41,688 nucleotides of DNA from NCBI GenBank assembly GCA_900544455.1, contig UQVJ01000006.1, positions 1-41,688 of the forward strand, given 5' to 3'. The notes under the pieces are model-generated. The model did not search any database, was not told where the DNA came from, and saw only the letters and a list, made by a program, of their open reading frames with translations. Both the position numbers and the translations under genes were made by a program. Of the stretch, positions 22,978 to 31,720 are shown in pieces (within the stretch, counting starts at the first letter, position 1; every line of letters starts with the position of its first letter). This DNA comes from an uncultured Eggerthella sp. (GTDB taxonomy: Bacteria > Actinomycetota > Coriobacteriia > Coriobacteriales > Eggerthellaceae).

Positions 22978-25503
22978 CTACGAAACACCACGGAACAAAT
23001 GACCCGACGTTGCGCCTTCGGCCTTGGCAACCTTGTTGCCATCCTTCTGGGCAATATCGCGAGCGCGAACAGCGCGGGCAACCTTTTCGGTGGCTTCCTT
23101 CACGTTCATAAGCGTTGTATCGACCAATACTGTCGAAACGCCCGCCCCAATGATCTCGGGCATCAAGTGGACAACGTCCATCTGCACTGCGTTGTACAAA
23201 TGGCTGCGACCGGTGCAGTCGGTGATCACCGGCATCTCATAACCCTTGCGGTCTTTCAGGTAATGGGGGCTCTTGCGGCGAGCGCACTCAGCGCACTTCT
23301 GATTGCAGGGGCCCTGACTCATAAGCAAGCAGTGCTCGGTAACCATGAGTTCGGTCTGCCCCATGATGGTAAGACCCAAAGGCATAGGGGCCATATCGCC
23401 CAGCTCCTCGATCTGCACCAGAGAAAGTTCAGGAGAGAGCCATACGCGCTGCGCGCCAAGATCAGCCATGGCCTGCAGATCGAGCTTATTGGTAACGGGA
23501 ATATGAGGGCCAACTTCAGGAGCGGCGCCCATTTCGGTTGCATGCAGAAGCTGACCAAGGTTTTCAACCATAACCGGCTTATCGGCTTTTACACGTTTCC
23601 AGATATCGAAGCCGTTGCGCTTCTCTTCATCGAACATCTGCGAAACGGTAGGCAGCACCGGAATGCACTGCTTGGGATACCCGGCTTGTTCGGCGGTTTC
23701 GGAAAGCTGGCCTGCAATAACCGCTTCCCCACGCCGGTAATTTGCTGCGGGCACGTAAATCAGGTCGGCGCCAGCGCGCTTTGCGGCGCGGGCACATGCG
23801 GGATTCGTTGCCAAAACCGCAACCTTGCACCAACCTTTACGAACAACGGGAGCGAAGGAGCGACCAGGCGTACGCTCAAGTTTACGAGCATGATACTGCG
23901 CAAGAATAGCCCCTTGCAGTTCTTCGGCAGCGCGGGCGCGCAGCTTATGCAGCACTGAAAAGCCCATGCCTACGCCTTCATCCATGTCGATCTCAAGCGA
24001 GGAAAGGCAGAACGGCGTGGTTCCCATGCGGTCGGTATGCTCGCGCACCTCTTCTTCAGTGATGGCTTTGGTGCGCGCAGCCTCCACTTCGGGGCCTTCG
24101 ACAGTAACGCTCACATTGCCGGCGTCCGCCGTAAAGGTGAGCAGGGCGGGCTGCCCAATATGCAATTCAGCGTGTGCGCTCACAGCAACAGAGGGAAGCT
24201 TATCGTCGTCCGCAAAAGCCGCTTCTGCGTTGCGCACGCGGAACACGCGGTCCCCCTTGCCCACAGCACGCTCTACCGGGAAAAAGACACGACCCACTCG
24301 ATCGGTTTTGAACTCGCCGATGGTATGAACGAAATGACCGCGATTGGTCCAGAATTCGATCAGGTCGCCAGCATGAAGCTCGGTTTCGGGATCGATGAAT
24401 ACCAGGCCTTCACGTACCTTTGCAACACGGCCAACAAACACGCCGCGATTGTTCGGACGTCCATAGCTCATGATCTCATTGCCTCGCTTACCCTTCAGGT
24501 AAGCCGTGGTAAATCCGCGAGAGAAAGCCTCGGAAAGAGTGTTCATCTCTTCTTCGCTTGCGCGAAGCTCTGGAGCATCGGATGCAACAACGGAATCGAT
24601 GCCGTCACGGGCAACAGCCGCTTCAACGCGATCGATAACCGCACGGTACACTCCCACAACAGCCTGTACATATTCAGGCGATTTCATGCGGCCTTCGATT
24701 TTCAGAGAAGCCACGCCTGCCTGTAAAAGTTCGGGAATAAGATTTACCGTACACAGATCTTTCGGGGAAAGCAGATGCTCACCTGGGGCATCAAGGGTCT
24801 TGCGCAGGGCGCGATTGTGCAGCTCATATGGCAAGCGGCACGCCTGGGCACAGCGACCGCGATTGGCGGAACGGCCACCCACCAGCGAAGACATGAAACA
24901 CTGGCCCGAATAGCAAATGCACAAGGCACCATGGGCAAACGACTCAAGTTCAACACCAAGCTCTTCCGCGAGCTCATGCAAACGGGCAATTTCGGTTAAC
25001 GAAAGCTCGCGGGCAAGCGTCACCCGCGTGGCGCCCAGCGCAGCCGCCGCACGCAAGCCGTCTTCATCATGGATGTTCATCTGAGTGGATACATGGACTT
25101 CCACATCGGGCATGATGCGGGAAAGCTCGACGGAAATACCGATATCCTGCACGATAAAGGCATCAACGCCGCAGCGATAAGCCTGGCGAGCAAGCTCCAA
25201 AGCGTCGGGAAGTTCTGAGGGCAGCACTACGGTGTTCAGCGTAAGGTAGATCTTCACACCGCGCAGGTGCGCATAATCGCAAGCTTCCGCCAGGTTTTCA
25301 AGCGAGAAATTATCGGCACCTCGACGGGCGTTGAAGTGGCCAGCGCCCAGATATACCGCGTCGGCACCAGCCTTTACGGCTGCATGCAGGCATTCCATGT
25401 TGCCAGCGGGGGCCAAAAGCTCCACATTCTTCGAGCAAGGAATAGCCATCACGCCAGCTTCGTGCTGCGCATTGGTTTCCTTGTTCATGGTTTCGTTAGT
25501 CAT
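22978..25503 (-). CDS. Peptidase U32 family protein, RlhA-type (23S rRNA C5-hydroxylase family)
   Basis: An 841-residue U32-family protein with an N-terminal TIM-barrel-like U32 domain (VELLAPAGNMECLHAAVKAG, GADAVYLGAG, then EVHVSTQMNIHDEDG and FAHGALCICYSGQC). The cysteine set CYSGQC, CAQAC and similar is the cluster-binding pattern of the family. After a DUF3656-like middle region (beta-rich, about 380-560), a second barrel portion follows with CNQKCAEC near residue 760. This order matches RlhA (YdcP), which hydroxylates a cytidine of 23S rRNA using prephenate as oxygen-linked cofactor source. Related U32 proteins act in ubiquinone synthesis (UbiU/V) or tRNA modification (TrhP), but the length and the DUF3656 region favour RlhA. 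The exact substrate is inferred. AAGGA precedes the ATG. Confidence 0.85.
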   Translation of the reverse strand: MTNETMNKETNAQHEAGVMAIPCSKNVELLAPAGNMECLHAAVKAGADAVYLGAGHFNARRGADNFSLENLAEACDYAHLRGVKIYLTLNTVVLPSELPDALELARQAYRCGVDAFIVQDIGISVELSRIMPDVEVHVSTQMNIHDEDGLRAAAALGATRVTLARELSLTEIARLHELAEELGVELESFAHGALCICYSGQCFMSSLVGGRSANRGRCAQACRLPYELHNRALRKTLDAPGEHLLSPKDLCTVNLIPELLQAGVASLKIEGRMKSPEYVQAVVGVYRAVIDRVEAAVARDGIDSVVASDAPELRASEEEMNTLSEAFSRGFTTAYLKGKRGNEIMSYGRPNNRGVFVGRVAKVREGLVFIDPETELHAGDLIEFWTNRGHFVHTIGEFKTDRVGRVFFPVERAVGKGDRVFRVRNAEAAFADDDKLPSVAVSAHAELHIGQPALLTFTADAGNVSVTVEGPEVEAARTKAITEEEVREHTDRMGTTPFCLSSLEIDMDEGVGMGFSVLHKLRARAAEELQGAILAQYHARKLERTPGRSFAPVVRKGWCKVAVLATNPACARAAKRAGADLIYVPAANYRRGEAVIAGQLSETAEQAGYPKQCIPVLPTVSQMFDEEKRNGFDIWKRVKADKPVMVENLGQLLHATEMGAAPEVGPHIPVTNKLDLQAMADLGAQRVWLSPELSLVQIEELGDMAPMPLGLTIMGQTELMVTEHCLLMSQGPCNQKCAECARRKSPHYLKDRKGYEMPVITDCTGRSHLYNAVQMDVVHLMPEIIGAGVSTVLVDTTLMNVKEATEKVARAVRARDIAQKDGNKVAKAEGATSGHLFRGVS

Positions 25504-25536
25504 ACTTCGTCCTTAAGCCTCTTGATAAGGCAAGAA

Positions 25537-25565
25537 AACGGCCATCATCGAGCATGATGGCCGTT
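25537..25565 (-). terminator. Rho-independent terminator after the small lipoprotein gene
   Basis: A perfect 12-bp stem (25537-25548 with 25554-25565) and a 5-nt loop are followed on the minus strand by TTCTTGCC after the paired T residues. It lies 26 bp past the lipoprotein stop and 33 bp before the U32 start. Confidence 0.85.
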
Positions 25566-25591
25566 TCACTACATTGCTATGCCGCACTCCG

Positions 25592-26083
25592 CTAGGCGGA
25601 TTCGGCCTTGCTGTCCGCATCCTGCAGAGCCTTGATGCCCGCATCGTAATGGGACTGGATTTCAGCCATACGGCTATCGTAGTCAGCGCCACTGGGAGCT
25701 ACGCCGCTTGCAGGAGCCTTAACATCTTCATACAGCTGGACATAGCTCGAAAGCGCGGTTTGCAGTTCCTTGGCACCGTTCACATACGATGAATGGATGT
25801 CACCCATGGCATCGGGAACGGAAAGGCCTTCAAGGTCAGACACGCACTGGTCGACCGCAGAAAGCTGAGCGGAAAGGGAAACCACTTCGCCATCCTTCAC
25901 CGCTTCGGAGAAGGTGCCCATATTCGTGTTCAAGGTTTCCATGATGGTGTTGACCGAAGACATGTACTGACGGTTCTGCGTTTGGGCATCCGTCTGCTCA
26001 TTATTGCTTGCGCAGCCGACAAGCGCCGTCAGGCAGGCAAGGCAAAATGCCGCAATTACCAGAAAACGTGCTTTCGTTTTCAT
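25592..26083 (-). CDS. Small helical lipoprotein of unknown function
   Basis: A 163-residue lipoprotein. The signal MKTKARFLVIAAFCLAC leads to lipobox LVGC with the cysteine at residue 24. The mature part is predicted to be mostly helical (YMSSVNTIMETLNTNMGTFS, LSAQLSAVDQCVSDLEGL, YVNGAKELQTALSSYVQLYE), like a short extracellular helical bundle. The open frame extends back to 26197, but the ATG at 26083 has GGAAGGAT just before it and gives a normal lipoprotein signal. No known domain was recognised. It lies downstream of the penicillin-binding protein gene with its own terminator, so it may be a separate unit. Confidence 0.82.
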   Translation of the reverse strand: MKTKARFLVIAAFCLACLTALVGCASNNEQTDAQTQNRQYMSSVNTIMETLNTNMGTFSEAVKDGEVVSLSAQLSAVDQCVSDLEGLSVPDAMGDIHSSYVNGAKELQTALSSYVQLYEDVKAPASGVAPSGADYDSRMAEIQSHYDAGIKALQDADSKAESA

Positions 26084-26221
26084 AAGATCCTTCCGAGTAA
26101 AAAGCCAGCAAAACCGAAGAGCTTTGCATTCCCTACTATTAAAAACGCTCTTTGCCACCTGCGCGCTTGCGTTTGACGTTCTACCCGAAGAATCCACAGC
26201 CTACCATCGTTTCAGCAAAAC

Positions 26222-26254
26222 AAAAGGACGCACCCCTTCAGGATGCGCCCTTTT
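26222..26254 (-). terminator. Rho-independent terminator after the penicillin-binding protein gene
   Basis: AAAAGGACGCA (26222-26232) pairs with TGCGCCCTTTT (26244-26254) with one mismatch and an 11-nt loop. On the minus strand it is followed by TTTTGTTTTGC. Confidence 0.85.
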
Positions 26255-26258
26255 AAAG

Positions 26259-28526
26259 CTAGTCTTCTCCAGTGCCGCCAGAGCCGGTGCCACCTGTGCC
26301 TCCGGTGCCGCCGCCAGAGCCAGAGCCTTCGGTGCCGCCGCCAGAGCCAGAGCCTTCGGTGCCGCCGCCAGAGGTTCCGCCGCTCGAGCCGCCGCTGCCG
26401 GAGCCGCCGCTCGAGCCGCCGCTGCTGCCGCCGCTCGAGCCGCCGCTGCTGGAGCCAGAGCCCGAACCTGTACCACTTCCGCCGCTCGGCGTACCGCCGC
26501 TAGGGGTAGTGGCTCCCTTTTCGGGTTCGTTAGTGCCTGGTTGCCCATTATTCGTGGTATCGGAAGCTGACGTGCCGTCCGTCATCTCTGTATCGCCTTC
26601 ATGCTCAGGGGAAGAACCAGTGCTTCCGCTACCATTACCGAAGTCCGTTGTGTTGTAGGTGAGCTTCGTGTCGGATGTCGGGAACTGCTCGATAGGCTGA
26701 CCTGCAAGAACTTGGCTCATGAAGTTGCCATATACACCATCGCACGCAACCGAAGAAGGCATACGAACCTCATCACGGCCACCGATCCACACTGCGGTGG
26801 AAAGCTGCGGAGTGATGCCGCAGAACCACTTATCGCGCCAATTCTCGGAAGTACCCGTCTTACCTGCTACCGGCTGCCCGTTGCTGATGTTGGCACCACG
26901 ACCGGTACCGTTGGCAACAACGCCCTTCATAACGTCGGTTGCAGCCTGAGTGAGTGCCGTATCAAGAACCTTTTCGCCCTTGGTGTCAGCCTGGAAGATG
27001 GTGATGCCGTCGGAATCCTTAATGGATTCGATACATACCGCTTCGCGCTTGGTACCGCCATTGGCAATGGTGGCGTACGCTTGGGCCATTTCGCGCACCG
27101 TAACCTCTTCGGAGCCCAACGTAATAGAAGGATAGGCGTCCAGTTCGGATTCAATGCCGCATTTCTTCGCCATGTCCGCCACCTTCTCAGGACCGATTTC
27201 GGTACACAGCTCAGCAAAACCAGTGTTAGAGGAAACGGCGAAAGCGCTTCGGATGGAACGCGTACCGTAGTCGGTGCCACCGTAGTTCTCTACTTGCCAA
27301 CCGTTGATATTCACATGGCCGGCGCAGTTAAGGTTGGTTTCAGGGGAAACGCCTTCATTCAAAGCGGCAAGCAAGGTGAACGTCTTGAAGGAAGAGCCCG
27401 GCTGACGTTTTGCCTGCGTTGCCAAGTTGAATTCATTGGTGTCGTAATCACGTCCACCGATAAGAGCCTTGATGAAGCCGGTATCAGGGTCAACAGAAAC
27501 CAGCGCGAGCTCAAGATTATCGGAAAGGCTCTTCATCTTCGCATCAGCGGCAGATTCCGCTGCCTCTTGGATGGCAGGGTCGAGCGTAGTGACAACCGTC
27601 ATGCCGCCCTTGAATACCTCGTCGGTCGAGTAATCTTTCAGAAGCGTTTCGCGAACATAGCTGGTGAAGTACTTGTACTTGTACATGCCGTCGCCGGTGC
27701 TTACCTCGGAAACGTTCAGGTTCAAATCTTCAGCCTGTGCCGCATCGTGCTCTTCTTGAGTGATTACCCCATTGGAAAGCATGCGGTCGAGAACCAAGTT
27801 GCGACGGTTCTTGCAGTTTTCGGGATTGTCGATGGGGTTGTTGTACGTAGGCGACTGGGGAATGCCGATAAGAGTTGCCGCCTGAGCGATGGTGAGGTCT
27901 TTCGCATCCTTGTTGTAGTAGCGCTGGGCGGCAGCCTGAATACCATAGGCGCCCTGGCCATAGTTAATGGTGTTCAGGTACATCTGAAGGATTTCGTCCT
28001 TGGAGTACGATTCCTCCAGTTTAATGGCGATATACGCTTCGCGAACCTTACGCTTCAACGTAGATTCCGTAGCCTCATCGGCCAAGATGGTATTTCGCAC
28101 GAACTGCTGTGTAATGGTTGAAGCGCCTTCGTGGCCGGTATGGGTAACGTTCACCCAAACTGCGCGCGCAATACCCAAAACATCGATGCCGTTATGCTGG
28201 TAGAAGCGTTCGTCTTCCGTGGCAACCGTACCCTTGGTTACATAGGTACCCATTTCGTCGAGATCGATGGGATCACGGTTCTCGAGGTAAAACTCAGCCA
28301 GCAGCGTTGTGCCGTCGTTAGCGTATACCTTGGTTTTCTCGGCATAGTTGTAAGCAGAGGCATCGTTGTAGTCGGGCAAGTCCTGCAACCAGACGGTGCA
28401 CAACGCAACTACAGCAATGCAGCAGGCAGCAAGCGCGCCCAAGATAACAGCACCCGCAACACCAAGCCTTAAACCTGCTTTTTCCTGGCGAGCACCATGC
28501 TTGCTTTTTCTAGCTCGTGAAGCCAT
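26259..28526 (-). CDS. Class A penicillin-binding protein (transglycosylase/transpeptidase) with Gly/Ser-rich tail
   Basis: A bifunctional peptidoglycan synthase of 755 residues. It has a cytoplasmic tail, one membrane helix (about 22-47), then the GT51 glycosyltransferase domain with TEDERFYQHNGID (catalytic glutamate at about 104) and GASTITQQFVRN. The transpeptidase domain (about 335-640) has SSFK (378-381), SSN (432-434) and KTGTS (556-560). Residues about 660-755 are a low-complexity tail of Gly, Ser, Thr and Glu, the last 50 being nearly all Gly-Gly-Thr-Glu-Gly-Ser type repeats. Such tails occur on some Gram-positive PBP1 proteins and may span the wall. AGGGAGG precedes the ATG. Probably a PBP1A-type enzyme for general wall growth. 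Confidence 0.94.
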   Translation of the reverse strand: MASRARKSKHGARQEKAGLRLGVAGAVILGALAACCIAVVALCTVWLQDLPDYNDASAYNYAEKTKVYANDGTTLLAEFYLENRDPIDLDEMGTYVTKGTVATEDERFYQHNGIDVLGIARAVWVNVTHTGHEGASTITQQFVRNTILADEATESTLKRKVREAYIAIKLEESYSKDEILQMYLNTINYGQGAYGIQAAAQRYYNKDAKDLTIAQAATLIGIPQSPTYNNPIDNPENCKNRRNLVLDRMLSNGVITQEEHDAAQAEDLNLNVSEVSTGDGMYKYKYFTSYVRETLLKDYSTDEVFKGGMTVVTTLDPAIQEAAESAADAKMKSLSDNLELALVSVDPDTGFIKALIGGRDYDTNEFNLATQAKRQPGSSFKTFTLLAALNEGVSPETNLNCAGHVNINGWQVENYGGTDYGTRSIRSAFAVSSNTGFAELCTEIGPEKVADMAKKCGIESELDAYPSITLGSEEVTVREMAQAYATIANGGTKREAVCIESIKDSDGITIFQADTKGEKVLDTALTQAATDVMKGVVANGTGRGANISNGQPVAGKTGTSENWRDKWFCGITPQLSTAVWIGGRDEVRMPSSVACDGVYGNFMSQVLAGQPIEQFPTSDTKLTYNTTDFGNGSGSTGSSPEHEGDTEMTDGTSASDTTNNGQPGTNEPEKGATTPSGGTPSGGSGTGSGSGSSSGGSSGGSSGGSSGGSGSGGSSGGTSGGGTEGSGSGGGTEGSGSGGGTGGTGGTGSGGTGED

Positions 28527-28629
28527 CGAACCTCCCTAAATATAGTTCTCTGCATTTTATCACGCTTGCCGTTGCCGCCACCAATCTGCACAAACCATGG
28601 ATTTTGAATACAAATGGCGTCATGAACCA

Positions 28630-28679
28630 ATCGATACAACAAAAAAGCCGCAGCGTCTAAGGCACTGCGGCTTATCGAT
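28630..28679 (-). terminator. Rho-independent terminator after argH
   Basis: A 9-bp stem (28645-28653 with 28665-28673), supported by an outer 7-bp pairing ATCGATA/TATCGAT (28630-28636 with 28673-28679), is followed on the minus strand by TTTTTTGTTG. It ends the arginine gene cluster. Confidence 0.9.
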
Positions 28680-28698
28680 TACTGTTTTGGGAAATTTG

Positions 28699-30090
28699 CT
28701 ACTCGGCAAGCTTCTTGTCTTCTGCCAACTTTGCAGCACCGAGCTCGATCTGCTCAGCAACTACGCTGTTGCCGGTTCCGCCGTAGGTGGTACGGGCAGC
28801 AACGATAGATTCAAGATCGAGAGCCTCGGTAATATCGGCCTCGAAAAGATCGGATGCTTCCTTGAAGTCTTCCAGGCTCAAATCGTCCAGATCGCAACCG
28901 CGCTTGTCACACAGAAGAACCAGGTGACCCACGATTTCATGGGCCTTGCGGAAGGGCAAGCCCTTCTTGGCCAGGTAGTCTGCAACGTCAGTTGCGGCAA
29001 GGTAACCCTTCTTCGACTGAGCGCGCATTGCGTCAGCATTTACCTTCATGGTAGAGATCATGCCCTCCATGCAGACCAAGCAGTCATGCAGGGTTTTGCA
29101 GGCATCCATAACACCTTCTTTGTCTTCCTGAAGGTCCTTGTTGTAAGCCAAGGGAAGGCTCTTCATGGTGGTGAGCAGTGCCATAAGGTCGCCCACTACG
29201 CGGCCAGACTTACCACGGATGAGTTCGGCGAAGTCGGGGTTTTTCTTCTGCGGCATGATAGACGAGCCCGTTGAATACTCGTCTGCCAAGGTGATGAAGC
29301 CGAATTCGGACGTAGACCACAGGATAATTTCCTCGGAAAGGCGGGAAAGGTGGATCATGGCCACCGAGCATGCGTAGTCGAGGTCAAGCAGGAAATCGCG
29401 ATCGGAAACCGCATCGAGAGAATTGGGGATCATATGATCGAAGCCCAGTTCGTCGGTGGTCTTCTGGCGATCGAGCGGGTACGTGGTGCCAGCAAGCGCC
29501 GCAGAGCCTAAAGGATTGGCGTTGGCGGCATCGAATGCCTGCTTCAAGCGAGCGAAGTCGCGGGTGAACATCCAGTAGTAGGCCATGAAATGATGCGAAA
29601 GAAGCACGGGCTGGGCATGCTGCATGTGGGTATAACCAGGCAAAATGGTACCCATATTCTTGCGAGCTGCCTCGATGAGCGTCTCGCGCATAGCATTCAC
29701 ATCTGCCATGAGCTCGGAAGCAAGCTCCTTGGCGTACAAACGGGTATCGGTGATTACCTGGTCGTTGCGGCTGCGGCCAGTGTGCAGGCGGGCACCCGCA
29801 TCGCCGATGTTCTGGGTAAGTACCTTTTCCACCGACATATGGATGTCTTCATCATTGATATCGAAGGTAAAGTTGCCCTCTTCGATGGTCTTTTCGATGT
29901 CAGCCAAGCCCGCAACGATGTCTTCGGCATCTTTTTCAGAAATTACGCCCCGGGCGGCCAACATGCGTGCGTGAGCGCGGGAGCCAGCAATATCCTGATG
30001 ATACATTGCCTTATCAACCGGAAGGGACGCACCGAACTCCTGCGTGAATTCGCTTACACCCTTTTCAAAACGTCCAGACCACAACGCCAT
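28699..30090 (-). CDS. argH: Argininosuccinate lyase
   Basis: Last step of arginine synthesis: splits argininosuccinate into arginine and fumarate. The 463-residue protein carries the fumarase/aspartase superfamily signature SSIMPQKKNP, whose serine is the catalytic residue, together with TGRSRNDQV and PGYTHMQHAQPV. It is the final gene of the argC-J-B-D-G-H cluster. A 317-bp gap with a large hairpin separates it from argG, so it may be transcribed partly independently. TAGGAG precedes the ATG. Confidence 0.97.
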   Translation of the reverse strand: MALWSGRFEKGVSEFTQEFGASLPVDKAMYHQDIAGSRAHARMLAARGVISEKDAEDIVAGLADIEKTIEEGNFTFDINDEDIHMSVEKVLTQNIGDAGARLHTGRSRNDQVITDTRLYAKELASELMADVNAMRETLIEAARKNMGTILPGYTHMQHAQPVLLSHHFMAYYWMFTRDFARLKQAFDAANANPLGSAALAGTTYPLDRQKTTDELGFDHMIPNSLDAVSDRDFLLDLDYACSVAMIHLSRLSEEIILWSTSEFGFITLADEYSTGSSIMPQKKNPDFAELIRGKSGRVVGDLMALLTTMKSLPLAYNKDLQEDKEGVMDACKTLHDCLVCMEGMISTMKVNADAMRAQSKKGYLAATDVADYLAKKGLPFRKAHEIVGHLVLLCDKRGCDLDDLSLEDFKEASDLFEADITEALDLESIVAARTTYGGTGNSVVAEQIELGAAKLAEDKKLAE

Positions 30091-30252
30091 AATATGAGCT
30101 CCTAACCTTCAAGAACTGCGCCCTATACGAGTATTGCTTGATTAACGTTCCAATAATAACAAAACAGCGCCCGCCCCACCCCACCGCAGCACCAAGGCCG
30201 CAAAATGGGCAAGCGAACAGAACGCTGCGGGCAGGCGCCAGTAAGTCAGCGA

Positions 30253-30352
30253 GCGGGATTCTGGCGAGTGCAGGAGAAGCGAAAAGCCCATGGCGCTGGC
30301 CTTAGGACCGCGCCATGGGCTTTGAGGTTTTCCTGTGCCGCCAGAATCCCGC
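30253..30352. ncRNA. 100-nt long hairpin between argG and argH (structured element or RNA)
   Basis: Outer perfect 14-bp stem (30253-30266 with 30339-30352), middle 5-bp stem (30271-30275 with 30331-30335) and inner perfect 14-bp stem (30283-30296 with 30310-30323), separated by small internal loops, with a 13-nt apical loop. It occupies a third of the 317-bp gap; the rest (30091-30252) shows no gene. There is no T tract on either side, so it is not a standard terminator. It could be a processing or stabilising structure in the arg mRNA, a small RNA, or a palindromic repeat element. Calling it RNA is an inference from structure alone. Confidence 0.45.
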
Positions 30353-30378
30353 ACAGCGTCAGGTCGGCTCATCCGTCC

Positions 30379-30405
30379 GTTACGGCGTTCGCAGAACGCC
30401 GTAAC
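30379..30405 (-). terminator. 11-bp hairpin just after argG (terminator-like, no T tract)
   Basis: A perfect stem (30379-30389 with 30395-30405) with a 5-nt loop sits 2 bp past the argG stop. No run of T follows on the minus strand, so it may protect or pause rather than fully terminate. Confidence 0.5.
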
Positions 30406-30407
30406 TA

Positions 30408-31631
30408 CTATTCGCCGTCAGTAACACCCTGCTCACGGCGGTTCTTAGCCCAAACCTTGGTGGACAGACCGTACAGATCGATGAAGCCCTTAGCTGCCTT
30501 GTGGTTGAAGGTGTCGGCTGCATCGTAGGTAGCCAGACCATAATCGTAGAGGCTGAAGTCGGACTTGCGACCGGTAACGGTGCAGTTGCCCTTGTAGAAC
30601 TTCAAACGAACGGTGCCGGTTACGCACTGCTGGGTGGTTGCCATGAACGCATCAACAGCATGCTTGAGGGGGCTGAACCACTGACCGTTGTACACCATGG
30701 TTGCCCAGTCATGCTCGAGGTGCAGCTTGTAGCGCAGAACCTCGCGCTCGAGGCACATGTCCTCGAGGCCGCGGTGAGCAACGATAAGAGCCAAAGCACC
30801 GGGAGCCTCGTAGCATTCACGGCTCTTAACACCGATCATGCGGTTCTCGATCATGTCGATGCGGCCAAAACCGTTGTCGCCGGCGATCTGGTTCATCTTT
30901 GCGATGATGTCCAGATAGCTCATCTGCTCACCGTCGATAGCAACAGGCAGACCAGCCTTGAACTCGACTTCGATTTCGGTAGCCTCTTCAGGAGCCTTTT
31001 CAGGATCGGTGGTCATGGTGTAGATATCCAGCGGAGGACGGTTCATCGGGTCTTCCAGAACACCACACTCGATTGCGCGGCCCCACAGGTTGTCGTCAAT
31101 GGAGTACGGCTTGCTCTTGGTGGTAGGAACGGTAACGCCATGAGCCTCTGCCCAGTCCATTTCCTCCTGACGAGTGTGCATATCCCACTCACGAACGGGA
31201 GCAATGATTTCCAGCGTAGGATCAAGAGCCTGGATGGAGGTCTCGAAACGAACCTGGTCGTTGCCCTTGCCCGTGCAGCCGTGAGCAACGTACTTGGCGC
31301 CGTACTTATGGGCGGTATCTACCAGGTACTTGGAAATCAGCGGACGAGAAAGAGCGGAAACCAGTGGGTACTTGTTCTCGAAGTTGGCGTTGGCATAGAG
31401 GGCCTTGGACAGGTAGTCTGCGGCAAAGTCTTCGCGCATGTCGGCGATGATGCAGTCAATTGCACCCGTTTCCAGAGCGCGCTGCTTAACCTGCTCGAGG
31501 CCTTCGTGCTCCTGGCCAACTTCGCCTACTACGGCAATAACGTCAAGGTTCTTTTCGTCCTGCAGCCACTTGATGCAGACGCTGGTGTCCAGACCACCAG
31601 AATATGCGAGTACGCACTTATCCTTTGCCAT
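30408..31631 (-). CDS. argG: Argininosuccinate synthase
   Basis: ATP-dependent joining of citrulline and aspartate. 407 residues from the ATG at 31631, which gives the family N-terminus MAKDKCVLAYSGGLDTS with the PP-loop ATP site (YSGGLDTS, about 10-17); the frame is open back to 31664. Other family motifs: AHGCTGKGNDQVRFE, and SIDDNLWGRAIECG. AAGGA lies a few bases before the ATG. It is downstream of argD in the minus-strand arginine cluster, separated by a hairpin. No argF is present in the cluster, so the citrulline must come from a gene elsewhere. Confidence 0.97.
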   Translation of the reverse strand: MAKDKCVLAYSGGLDTSVCIKWLQDEKNLDVIAVVGEVGQEHEGLEQVKQRALETGAIDCIIADMREDFAADYLSKALYANANFENKYPLVSALSRPLISKYLVDTAHKYGAKYVAHGCTGKGNDQVRFETSIQALDPTLEIIAPVREWDMHTRQEEMDWAEAHGVTVPTTKSKPYSIDDNLWGRAIECGVLEDPMNRPPLDIYTMTTDPEKAPEEATEIEVEFKAGLPVAIDGEQMSYLDIIAKMNQIAGDNGFGRIDMIENRMIGVKSRECYEAPGALALIVAHRGLEDMCLEREVLRYKLHLEHDWATMVYNGQWFSPLKHAVDAFMATTQQCVTGTVRLKFYKGNCTVTGRKSDFSLYDYGLATYDAADTFNHKAAKGFIDLYGLSTKVWAKNRREQGVTDGE

Positions 31632-31689
31632 TTCCTTAATACCTTTCACTTGGCAATTATTCATTAATTCAAGCCCACAGAGGGGCGCA

Positions 31690-31709
31690 GGGAAGGCTTG
31701 CGCCTTCCC
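31690..31709 (-). other. Intercistronic hairpin between argD and argG
   Basis: A perfect 8-bp stem (31690-31697 with 31702-31709) with a 4-nt loop lies 12 bp past the argD stop. The minus strand lacks a T tract after it, so it is more likely an mRNA-processing or stability element than a terminator. Confidence 0.5.
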
Positions 31710-31720
31710 GAAGTTTTAAG

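Noticed and set aside
26601..28121. 506-codon open frame on the plus strand
   Set aside because: It runs opposite the penicillin-binding protein gene, whose motifs and terminator fix the coding strand. The plus-strand product has no recognisable domain and no ribosome binding site.
31690..31709. Terminator between argD and argG
   Set aside because: The hairpin is good, but the strand used for transcription has no T tract after it, so the arg genes are probably still linked.
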